A DNA stretch of 64,000 bases from Corylus avellana (lineage: Eukaryota; Streptophyta; Magnoliopsida; Fagales; Betulaceae), in NCBI RefSeq assembly GCF_901000735.1, contig NC_081541.1, positions 28,946,813-29,010,812 on the forward strand, in the 5' to 3' direction. A model generated the notes under the pieces. The model had not been told where the DNA came from. It searched no databases and saw only the letters and a program-made list of their open reading frames with translations. Of the stretch, positions 35,662 to 46,177 are shown piece after piece. Position 1 is the stretch's first letter; the number at the start of each line of letters is the position of its first letter. The translations under genes were made by a program, and so were the position numbers.

Positions 35662-36830
35662 TAAATCAACTAAGTCCCAAGTATGGGTTTTGGAAAGGGC
35701 ATTAAGTTCTTCAGACATAGCATTCTGCCAAAGAGGGTTAGGATGAGCCTCACGGAAGGAGTGAGGTTCATGGAGAGTAGCAAGAGCAGAATAACAGTGA
35801 TAATCATGAAGATGGGAAGGAAGAGATGTTACCCGAGTAGAACGACGAGGGATAGAGGGAGCGGCCTCAAGAGTAGATGGATCAACAGGCAGGGCAGAGT
35901 CATTGGGGTCGACCGTCGGAATGTCATCTGGAGAGCTTGTCATCTCTGCATCAAGATCAATAGTGTAGGGGAGCAAATCAAACGAGACATTAGTGAAGAT
36001 AGGAGAAGAACTAGAGGGACTAGTAGGAAAAGACTCCATATCACTAAATAGCCTATGTTCCCAAAAAGTGACGTGCCGCGAGATGCGGAGCCGTTTGGAA
36101 ATAGGATCATAACAACGATATCCTATGTGTTCAATGTCATACCCAAGAAAACAACATAGACGAGAACGAGGTTCTAATTTTGTTCGTTCATGGGGTGGAA
36201 GTAGCACGAAACAGACACAACGAAAGATGCGAAGGGATTGGTAATCAGGAGGAGATCCATACAGAAGTTCATAAGGGGACTTATTTAAGGTAGTGGGAGA
36301 CGAGACCCTATTAATGGTATAAACAGCAGTAAGATCGGCTTCTCCCCAAAAGTGTTCAAGGATAGAAGCAGATAGGAGCAAAGCCTTAAAAGTGTCTAAG
36401 ATGTGCCTGTGTTTATGTTCAGCACAACCATTTTGTTGAGAAGTATTTGGGCATGAGCGATGGGGAAGAGTGCCATTTTGTTTTAGGGTAGTAAGGAAGG
36501 TAGATTCACGATATTCCATGGCATTATCAGAACGAAGAATTTTTATGTTTCGAGAAAATTGGGTTTGAACCATCCGTTGAAATTCAGAGTAAATTTTTGG
36601 AAGTTCAGAACGATTTTGTAAAAGATAAAGCCATGTGTATCGAGAATAATCATCCACCAAAATGACAAAATAGCGGGATCCACCCATGTTGGGAATAGCT
36701 GTAGGGCCCTATACATCAGAATGCACCAAATCAAAAGGAGCATAAGAAACAGATGCACTATTATTAAAAGGTAAAGCACTTTGTTTTCCAAGTTGACACG
36801 TAACACAATCAAATGACTCAGACTCAACAA
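35662..36830 (-). pseudogene. copia integrase and start of reverse transcriptase
   Basis: A long frame (to 36687) carries the integrase core with aspartates in ILVDDYSRYTW and ILRSDNAMEY, and glutamate in NGCAEHKHRHI. The conserved tail follows (LLYGSPPDYQSLRIFRC, SRLCCFLGYD). The chain then enters the reverse transcriptase linker and ends KTHTWDLVDL at the gap. The upstream frame 36543-36830 overlaps the zinc-binding part of integrase. The core is intact, but the zinc region is frame-broken. Confidence 0.88.
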
Positions 36831-36884
36831 ACCCTAATTGACCACTTGTAGCTAAAGAACGAATACGAGAAATAGATGCATGTC

Positions 36885-38312
36885 CTAAACGAGAGTGCCA
36901 TAACTGAGGGTGGAAGAGGGAGACCGAGATGGAGTGGCAGTTGACACAGCAGGAGGAAGATGGAATAATGAAAGCTCAAACAGACGTCCAATCTTACGGG
37001 CGGTCCCAATTAGCTGTCCCGTCTGTGGATCCTGCACATCACAACCTTGGTTAGAAAAGTACAGTTCTAAGCCAAGTTCACAAAGTTGACCAACAGATAA
37101 AAGATTTAACGAGAGATTAGGCACCAAGTATATATCAGACATAGATAATTGATGAGTAGAAATAGACCCGACGTGACTAACATCAAGATGGGAACCATTA
37201 GTAGTGTAAATGGTGGTAGGCCTAGGTAACACAGATTTTGCAGAAAATATGGAAGAATTCGGTGTCATGTGATTACAATAAGCAGAATCAATATACCAAG
37301 AGGAATTACCTAATGTGGTGGACATGGCGGTATTAAGATTGGACTTAGATAAAACCTGATGAATGACAGCTTCGATTTCTGCAGGAAAAAGAGTACTGGG
37401 TTGGGGTGCAACATCGGTGTAAGACATATCTGATGTATCAGTATGAGTGACCGCAGCAGCCTTATGACTAGGAGCTCAATGATTCCCACGAGAAAGTCTT
37501 TTCCTGCATTCACTATACCTGTGGCCAAACTTATGACAATAATGGCACTGGATGTTCTGATTGGATGAGGAAGACCCGGCAAGAATAGAATTAGGAGCAC
37601 GCGTATTGCGAGATGCAGTGGCCATGACCATCTTAGAGGTGTGTAACTTCATAGTGGAGAATCGAGTCTCTCCTGAAACAAGTTCACTAGGAGCACTTTC
37701 CAAGGATGGCAACGGTGAGCGGTGAAGAAGAGAAGCTCGAGTATGCTCAAACTCATCTCGAATTGCCGCAAGAAACTCGGCTAGGCACATGCTATCGCGA
37801 AAAGCAATATACTCAGAGGCATCAACCTTATCCCTCCACTTTGGCTTACATAGTGCTAATTGATTCCAAAGACAATTCATTTGTGAATAAAAGTCAGTAC
37901 TACTCTGACCTGGTTCCTGGCACATGTGATGAAGCTTGGTCACAATCTGAAACTGCTGAGCAAGATCAATAATGCTGTAGCGCTGAGCTAACATGTCCTA
38001 GACATCTTTGGCATTGTCAAGATTGCCAAATGTCATGCAGATGGAGACAACACAAGTGTTGGAGAACCAAGAAATAATCCTGTAATGGATACTTTTCCAT
38101 ATACGGAGGCGGGTAGAGAAAGCCGCAGCAGGTTCCTCTTCTGCAGTAAGAGGTTTAGGTTCTTCACCAGAAACATACTCCCAAAGACAATGTTCTTTGA
38201 GCCACCTACTCATATTTTGAGACCAAGCCAGGTAATTAGAGCCATCAAGAATAGTAAGAATAGGTTGGGTAATATCTTTGGTGTTTAGGAGAGTGGTAGG
38301 AGGTATGGCCAT
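36885..38312 (-). pseudogene. copia gag and protease
   Basis: Gag starts at 38312 (MAIPPTTLLN) with the copia gag motifs LDGSNYLAWSQNMSRWLKE and, after a stop near 37997, RYSIIDLAQQFQ. A zinc knuckle CHYCHKFGHRYSEC lies near 37520-37560. Protease follows in another frame (36885-37427) with WYIDSAYCNHMTPNSS, where the usual DSG active site reads DSA. The glycine loss and two breaks mean no functional polyprotein. A tRNA-Met primer site sits upstream at 39105-39117. Confidence 0.87.
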
Positions 38313-39104
38313 TTTTTTTTTTTTTGGGATATAATCCGGTGTGGTTGGGGTAGGATAGGTTCTATGAGCCTGGTGAGAGAGTTGAATCTGGTGTGGCCGA
38401 GTGTATGATAGGGGATATGAGATTGTTTTTAAGGTTAGGATTTGGTGTGGCTGAGTGCATAATAAGGAATATCGGCTTGGTTATGAAGGCTGAGATCTGG
38501 TGTGGCTGAGTGTATAATAAGTGTGTGAGCTCAAAAAATTAGAAAAAAATCTAGTGTGACCGATTGTAGAGTAAATAGGTGAGTTCAAAAACAACTCATA
38601 AAGGTGGCCGCGCGTGGTGGCTCCCCGGTGCGCGTGCTCCAATTGGATCGATAGATCAGCAGTCTCCGATCACGAATCTGGGATTTGTTTCTAAAATCGG
38701 CTAATAGAGGTGTTGCGTGGTGGCCGAAAACGGCATGTGCGGTGGTGAAAAAGTCCACAGAAAGTTGTAGCGGCACGTGGCTATGCATGGAGTCTCCTGG
38801 TGGCGTGTTCTTTCTACAAACCAGTAGATCGGCAGCCTTCGATCTGGATTCTGGTGGTATTTTCTGAAAACGGTTGACTGGGCGGCACATGGTGGCCAGA
38901 GGCAACGCGTGAGGCACATGAATAGTGACACAGAAACTTTTGGCGGCGCGTGAAAGCGCGTTAAACTTCAGAACGTTGATCTAATAACTCCACAAGATAG
39001 ATCGGACCTTTTTTAGCCTGTTGGTATAATAATTATGCCAAAACAAGATCGAAAAAGCCTTTGAACAGACTGACTTCCTACTTCTCTAGACAAGGCCAAA
39101 ACTT
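38313..39104. other. copia 5' untranslated leader
   Basis: This non-coding leader lies between the primer site and gag. On the plus strand it carries about four copies of a GGTGTGGCNGAGTG-like word between 38338 and 38570, forming an imperfect tandem array. Open frames here are not supported. Confidence 0.6.
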
Positions 39105-39117
39105 GGCTCTGATACCA
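39105..39117 (-). other. copia primer-binding site (tRNA-Met type)
   Basis: TGGTATCAGAGCC on the minus strand directly follows the 5' LTR. This is the standard copia primer site, complementary to initiator tRNA-Met. Confidence 0.92.
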
Positions 39118-39357
39118 TGTTAAAATAGCTAAAGAATACTAGAGAATATAGGGATAAACTGAATATTGTATTTCTGTGTGTTTCGAACTGTATACAATGA
39201 GGCCTATTTATAGTTGAATAAGGCCAAACAAAATAGGAAATACAATCACGGAATTAATGTATAATATTACAGAATAATATCAATATATATATAGGGAAAA
39301 TATATCAAATCAACAATTATGGTGATTATCAGAATATATTCTGAATATATTCTAACA
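39118..39357 (-). repeat. 5' LTR of the second copia element
   Basis: A 240-bp LTR that starts TGTTAAAATAGC and ends TTCTAACA on the plus strand, followed by the target duplication TGTAC. A minus-strand TATAAATA lies near 39208. Confidence 0.92.
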
Positions 39358-39362
39358 TGTAC

Positions 39363-41226
39363 TATACCAATAATTTTAAGATTATGAAAATGTGTCCTAT
39401 ATGTTTCTTAAGGAAAATGCATCCTATATGTACTATACCCATAAGTTAACATTAGGACACATTTCATTTTGTCCCCTCAATCTACCAAATTTCAAGTTCT
39501 AGCTGTCATATGCCCTCTCTGATCAACTCATACACAATACGGGATTAATGTCCCGGATCCTCTTCAATTTATTTGGAATGGAGAGGAGCTGGTTCTTTAA
39601 AAAAGAAGGGCAAAATTGTTCAAATGAACTGGAAATGATCTAAATTCCACAACACGCTGCATCCAATGTGCATTTATTCCTTTCAATTATTATTGAAAAT
39701 GACTAAATTACCTTAAATTTGCTTTTGATTGCTTTGACACCTTCTGACATATCACTTTAAAAGTTTTAAAATTGGCATACCTAAAAGTTGTCTCATGTGA
39801 AAAGGGGAAAAAATGTATTATAATTACTATATAGCTAGAGGGCTCGATTGTCTTTTTTGGATAAGAATTTTTTCAATTTCACTTGAAATGAAGATAAAGC
39901 ACTTTATAGTCTTCATTTAATATTGTTGTATGCAATGATGTAACTGATGGCATATCATTTAAATTTTTTAAATGGCATTCCAATGTATTTATCACATAGC
40001 CATCATCTACGTCATTAGATACAAAAACAGGAAATCATAACTATAAAATAAGATATATATATTTCACTTGAATTAATTGAGATGATTCTATATATTATGT
40101 CTCTTTTAGGGTGCAGGGCAATAGGACACAAAGTAACTATTATATATGGGTTCAATAAACTTTTAAGGGAATGACGGGGGGCATTTGCCTCCTTTCGCCC
40201 ATAGCTAGCTCCACCACTGCCCACATGTACATTAGTTAAGTAAAATATTAACCATGTCTATATAAACTCTTTAGCACTTTTTCCTTACAAGTCGTTTTTC
40301 AAGAGCGAATTCTATTTAAAGTTTGTTACAATTGGTATCATCAAAAAAAAAAAAAAAAAAAAAAAACTAAATATTTTACGAGTTCAAGCCACAAAGAGGG
40401 CACCCTATAGGTAGGATTAATAAGTCTAAGTATTATGTATGAGCATAGTGTTAAATTATTGAATAGTGATAGATGAGTGAAGCTGCCAAAAGGGAAAAAA
40501 GGCTACCACCAGGTTAGTGTCATAGAGCTAGTTGTCTTAGACGTCGGATTCGAAAGCATGATAAAATGTTACGATTCCAAGTGCCCCACATTGATTAAGG
40601 GCAATTTTAACCATATATATATAAGTTCTACCAATTCTGAGGAAAGAGAAGAAAATGAGGAAATGTGGTGTCGGAGAGAGAAGCAACGTAAAGTTGGGTA
40701 AGGCTAAGTTCATTGTCGAGAAAGTATGCAATTCATATTGGTTTTGATTGAATTCTTGATACCCTGGCCTCCATCAATGCTGGTTCGATGGCATCTATTT
40801 TCTGAATCGCAGAACCAAAAAATTACAAAAACCTATGTATCATGATCAGATACCGAACAATTTCGAGGGATTTTTAGTTCGGTTATATAGTTACGTTTTC
40901 AGAACATTAGCTCACCCCTAGTTTTGATCAAACGTTCAATCTGAACACAGTTCTTAGTCGTATTTGTATTATACAATATAATATGTCCGTTGGTAAATAA
41001 TATATTTTTCATGGTTGCTTAGATTTAATGCTTTCCTAGAACTAACTACCATGCCAAAGTTTTTTGTATTTTCTTGCCTTTTCCATAATTTCTTTTCTTT
41101 GTTCTAGTTAGAGAGAAGTTAGAAGTGATATTTCAAACACTTGGTGGAAATATGTATATATTAGTATGTAGAGTCCTAAGATGAATGAGGGGAAAAGAAG
41201 AAGATCAAATGAGTGATGATATATAC
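39363..41226. other. Intergenic, no gene seen
   Basis: This is AT-rich sequence. Near 40150-40218 a stretch ends AGCTCCACCACTGCC; its reverse complement (GGCAGTGGTGGAGCT) resembles a common plant DNA-transposon end, but no partner end was found. An A run of about 24 lies near 40345. The final ~120 bp are the intron of the orphan GLP exon. Confidence 0.45.
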
Positions 41227-41365
41227 CAGCATGATCAAAAGAAGTATCGTTAATGGCAACACAGAAGTCTTGAAGAGGACTGGGGTCGAAGGCAGAGGCA
41301 AGGGAGAATGCCCAAGCCAACAAGGCCACAGTTAGTAGCAACGTCTTAGGAACACCTTTCATCAT
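41227..41365 (-). pseudogene. Orphan germin-like exon 1
   Basis: The frame MMKGVPKTLLLTVALL continues through a hydrophobic stretch to [16 protein letters not shown], then a donor (CATGCTG followed by GTATAT). This is a complete GLP first exon with signal peptide and the first conserved cysteine. It is more diverged from the cluster than the other copies (FDHA before the donor). No second exon follows within the next kilobase on the minus strand. A TATA box remains upstream. A start at 41362 or 41389 is also possible. Confidence 0.85.
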
Positions 41366-41452
41366 TTTTAAGGTTATCTCGACCACCACCTTAATTTGAG
41401 TGTATATGCTAAGTATTATCTTGCTGTAAGAAATGTTGCATTGGAAGACGCC

Positions 41453-41460
41453 TATTTATA
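41453..41460 (-). promoter_or_regulatory. TATA box of the orphan GLP exon
   Basis: TATAAATA on the minus strand lies 88 bp upstream of the start codon, the same spacing as in the intact GLP genes. Confidence 0.65.
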
Positions 41461-42554
41461 GATGGAGGGGAGTCACTGATATGAAGGAAGGGGTCTTATG
41501 TTTTAACTTCAACGGAGATAGAAGATTTCTAATTAAGACTTGGTTCGTAAGTCCTCATCAATGGATATTTAATTAATTAATCGGTGAACCATTCTTTCAA
41601 CCACTATTGACATTTTCTATTAAAATGCCATTTCAAGCTTAAGAGAATGATAGCCCACGATTCGACATCTAAGAACTCAAGAGGATCATGCATGATCCAA
41701 TTATTCAAATACTAGCATACTATTTTTGACATTTTCTTTTCATCACACAAAATTTAATCGGCAAAGTCAAACAAAAAGTACACTCCAAAATTTTGATATC
41801 GAATTAATGTGCGGTTGTAGGACAAAACTGTCATTTCCTGATGATGGGATCCTATTCCTAATGTTCTTTTACTTTTATTTTGTACGTGTGGCACCAATCC
41901 TAAAATGGCCTATGGTTATTTGGTTTTTTTTGAGAAGTTATTTGGTTCTTTAAGTTGTCAGCTTATGGACTTATTGTTGTAAGTGTACTTATGAGTATTG
42001 AGTCATACACTGAAAAACTATAAAGAAAAATAATACTTAATATGCGTAAGTGAAACTAAGTCTATTAGCTTCGACTTTTGGGTTCGAGTGGATTTTTAGA
42101 TTATGCATATATTATGTTTACTTACATTGTTTTAGATCTTTTTTTCTTCACAATTCACTCATTCTCTTGGTTAAAAAGGCAAAAATTATGTGAAATCAAT
42201 ATATTTAAAAAATATTTGGGCTTCAAAAAAAAAAATTAAAACAAGTCAAAAACACTAGAAACTTGCCTAAATTATTTTCAAAATTATTTAAAATATGTCG
42301 TAATAGAGACCAAAAAAAGACCCAAGAAACTAAGTAGGCCAATTACATAAAATGCTGATAATGGATAATAACTGTATTTAATAATCGCAATAACGGCGTG
42401 GATATTGATGTAGATATCTAAAAAGTGATATCTTCGATATTTCCCACTTACAACTTGTATTTGAAGCCTTTGGTACGTAATAGGAGCAAAATATAAAATA
42501 TCCACGATCAATTTGGGATCTCCCTTTCCTATATTCTAAAGTGTTTCCAGATTC
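41461..42554. other. Intergenic, no gene seen
   Basis: AT-rich sequence without a coding or repeat signal that I can name. Confidence 0.45.
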
Positions 42555-42830
42555 CTCCGATGGGTCTAAAAGGTGGTTTGTTTTTGGCTTGGAAGCATGG
42601 AATTGAGCTTGAGCCTATTGATGAGGACTCATCAAATTTCTTGTTTGCTTTATTCGAATCCTCTGCATTGCCCTTGGTTACTCTTGTTTATTTATGCTCC
42701 TCACCTGAGCCATAAGAGAGTGGAGTTTTGGAAGAAGATTACTAGGGTTGGCTTTTCCTTCTGGGGTCCACGGCTGCTGCTGGGGGATTTTAATTGCATC
42801 CTACCCACCCCCCATCGGAGCCCTTTTTGA
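42555..42830 (+). pseudogene. LINE endonuclease fragment
   Basis: The frame reads GLFLAWKHGIELEP, then VTLVYLCSSPEP, a stop, FWKKITRVGFSFWGP and LLLGDFNCIL. The GDFN motif with an upstream F-W-hydrophobic block is characteristic of the AP-endonuclease domain of L1-like LINEs. Only about 90 codons remain and the reading is broken by a stop. Confidence 0.75.
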
Positions 42831-43814
42831 TGTAGGACAATAGTTACCATATTTTCAGTGAAAACGAAAATAAGAAAAATATCTAATTGGCTCATATACT
42901 GTGAATCACTTTACAAATCTGTTTTGAAGTACTAATCATGTGCTAGATGATTCTTAAATGATTTGTTTGATGTCGTTATTGTTAAACCACTTTTCCCACA
43001 AGCTTAAGTCGATAAGAAGATGTAAATTTAATTACTTAATCATTACTTTAACATCTCCCGCAAGTGTGGTTTCAAATTCTCTTTTAATAGGTGAGAGGCC
43101 CAATACGTGAAATAATTAATTGAAATTGGAAGTAAATATGGTTTCAATTTCAGGACCTTTGGCTATGACGCCATGTTTTTTTTTTAATAGGTAAATCTCT
43201 TCTTATTATATAAAAGATTCAGAGCATAAAGCTCTTACATCACAGAGCATAAAGCTTTTAAGAACAAAGGCAAAAATATGTGGTTACAAAGTCGTAGATA
43301 CATCGAAAAATCTAACAATCAAATCGTATCCATGACCTCCGATCTCACCCATGTACAAACTTCATTTATGGCATAGATCTACTCCTGATAGACTAATTCT
43401 AAGACATGGGTTGATCATATCTATACAATAAAAGTTTTTATTTAACCGGCCGTGAGAGACAAGCCCTCACACCAAAAATTATTTGTCCTCAACTCGAAAG
43501 CGAGAACAACATAAACAAAAAACCACAAACAGCAGTTGCAAGCTCACACAAAAGTGCTTGAGATTAATGCGATCCATGCTCCGGTGCGTTTGAACCACAA
43601 TTGTCACATGCCGACTGGAGGGAAAACGTCTATTGTCTACATGCATGACTCGTTGGCGCCGGGGAAGAATGTATAATGACAGGTATAGGATTTGGACCGG
43701 TGGCAAAAACATAGATCTACTTCGAAAAAAGCCGATCTAAGAACCCTTGCAAAAACTGACAAAGCCAAAAGATCGGGGAGGATGATGAACGGCGAGGTGG
43801 CACTACAAAAAATA

Positions 43815-44035
43815 ATGGGCTTTGTGACGTGGCAACTGTTCATTAGTTATTGCCACGTCACAAAATTATAACGTGTTAAACCTAGACACGTTATAATTAT
43901 TTTTGGTAACGTGTTAATTTTACCACGTCACCATATGGTGACGTGGTAAAAAAGACACGTTACCATAAGATGACGTGCTAACTAGACACGTCATGTTATG
44001 GTAACGTGGCATGCTAACACGTTGCCAATTGCTTA
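43815..44035. repeat. Left subterminal repeat array of the large CACTA
   Basis: About a dozen words built on ACGT (GTGACGTGGCA, TAACGTGTTA, GACACGTTA) occur in both orientations within 220 bp. Several pair as hairpins, for example around CACGTCACCATATGGTGACGTG. Confidence 0.88.
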
Positions 44036-44651
44036 AAATTTGTAAAATTTTTTCAGGCACTGTTTGCATTATTTGCTAGATGATAAGTGTATTTTTTATA
44101 CAAGTGTACTCTTGTATAAAAATAATTTTGTTGACATTAATTAATATTTGGGCATTAATTAGTTCATTCTATTAATGTCAACAAAATAATTTTGTTGACA
44201 TTAATTCATTTTATTATTAATAACTTTGAGAAAAATATATTGGGGCTTAGTGCCTTTAGAAAAGAACATGCATTAGTGCTTGTGTTTTATAACACTGAAG
44301 GCATAACTACTTCTTATGTGTGAAGCATATATATGCTAGACGCTATAAGCCCTATAACATTAACACCATGCTTTATTTCATAGTCAGGTATGCATTAAGT
44401 ATTAAGATTAATCCTATCAACTAATTAACCAAATTAAGGGAACTGGCCGATGCAAGCCCTGAACATGCATGGTCGAAATATATACGCACGTACGACACAT
44501 GCGTAATATTACGCATATTTAATTAATTAATTATCAATTAATAAGCTTAATATAAAGCTTATTAATTGGAAGTATTAATTATATGCTTTATAATATATCA
44601 ATTAAGTACTTATATTAAGCTTAATCATTTGCAAGTATATATTAATATAAA

Positions 44652-44688
<37 letters not shown>

Positions 44689-46177
44689 CATATATATATA
44701 TATATATTATTAAGTTTATAATTAAGCTTAATATATATATATATATATATATTATAAATATTATATATATTATAATACAAAGCTTAATATATTATAATAT
44801 AATGTATTATTTATTAATTAATAATATATATATATATATATATATATAGTAACGTCCCACGTTAGACACGTTACTAAAGTCCCTCGGGACCATGCGCTTC
44901 CTCAAAGGTGCATGGTCCTTCTTCTTCTCCGAAATTTCTCCTTTTTCTCCTCCATTTTTCTCTTCTCCGAAGTACTGCAGCGCGCGCTCTTCCTCCCCCA
45001 TAATCATCAAAATTTTTTCTCTTCTCCTCACATTTTCCAACTAGCATCTCTTCAATATTTTCTCCAATTTTCCACCTTCAGAGACAGATTTCGTAGCAGG
45101 CCGCCACCTCACCCCAGTACTGCACGTGTCTTCTCTCTCCGCCGGCAAAGCCATCTCTGGCCGCCAACTAACGTCTCACGTATTTTTCGCCAAACGATCA
45201 GCTGGTATATACATATTTATAATATATTTTTTTTATGTATATATTGACAGTTTTTGTTGTTCTCTGCAGTAATATTGTAATTATATGTTCAAATTTTGTA
45301 TATGTATATAAATTGATTCTTGTAATGTATGGGTTTATAGAATATTGTATATGTATATGTTCAATTTTTTATGTTAGCTCGTTAACTTATTAATTAATTT
45401 GGTTGAACTATAAATTAATTTTAGTGTCCTATGTTTGTACATAGAAATGTAGGATTGTTCAATATGAGCATGCATGCAAAATATTTATAGACACGTCTTT
45501 AGGTAAGTAGTTTGAAATTAGCTATATTTTTTTATTTTGTGTATGTCTTACAAACCTAGCTATTATATAAATTAAATGATCATTTACATGAGGTGGTAAA
45601 TAATGGAAAATAGATTTATATAAATGATTACAAAAAATAATTATAAATAATACGTAATGCTACCAAAAAAAAAAAAACACAACAAAAAACAAAAACCTAC
45701 TTAGTTAGATGGATTTTATTTAGGGTCCCCATATGAAGTTCAAATTATGTACCTTTATTTTGTTTAAAAAAATTTGCGACAAAAACATAACTTAAATTTA
45801 TTTTATTTAGGGCCCCCTAACAAATTACAACCTTTTCAATTTGTTTAATATAATTTGGTTTAGGTTTTCAACTTTATATTAGAGTACATGTTATTAAATA
45901 AACAACGAACGTAGATTTTTTTTTCCAGTACGGTACCCATGACAATGGTTTTGATGTTCGTATTATAATGTGGTTTAAGTTTTGGAAATTAAGTACTTCA
46001 TGTAAACTTTAAGCAGAAAAAACAAGAAAGAAAAATGAAATAAAAGAATAACAATAAAGTAATTAACAACAATTTACTTATTCACTGTTAGGGTTCCCAT
46101 AGGCCATAGTTATGCATTTATGTTTACGTTTAGCGTAATTCTTATATATTTATGTTTCTAATGTATGTAGCAACAAT
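44036..46177. other. CACTA 5' non-coding region
   Basis: This is AT-rich sequence with a large AT microsatellite zone (44656-44850) and a further subterminal-like group near 44848-44880. After a GC-richer stretch (44880-45190) come several AT-rich blocks before the transposase start. The GC-richer stretch is a plausible promoter and leader. Its short open frames are not supported. Confidence 0.5.
44656..44850. repeat. AT microsatellite cluster
   Basis: Long (TA)n runs near 44658-44688, 44693-44708, 44731-44750 and 44826-44848, separated by AAGCTTAAT-type words. The palindromic AAGCTT words could let this stretch fold on itself. Confidence 0.9.

Larger units (their letters stand above)
22993..39357 (-). 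mobile_element. Ty1/copia retrotransposon carrying an ~11-kb foreign block
   Basis: LTRs at 22993-23240 (3', 248 bp) and 39118-39357 (5', 240 bp) are very similar. The 5-bp duplication TGTAC flanks them at 22988-22992 and 39358-39362. The tRNA-Met primer site abuts the 5' LTR, and a purine tract (GAAGGGGGATG on the minus strand) abuts the 3' LTR. The domain order from the right is gag, protease, integrase, reverse transcriptase, RNase H. The reverse transcriptase is broken between 24647 and 35662 by a block holding two ~940-bp direct repeats, a PPOX1 gene fragment, a LINE and two assembly gaps. Without this block the element is about 5.3 kb, normal for copia. Similar LTRs and an intact duplication indicate a fairly young insertion. 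Confidence 0.92.

Noticed and set aside
44656..44850. AT microsatellite as an origin or matrix attachment site
   Set aside because: AT repeats alone are not evidence of such function, and the stretch lies inside a transposon.
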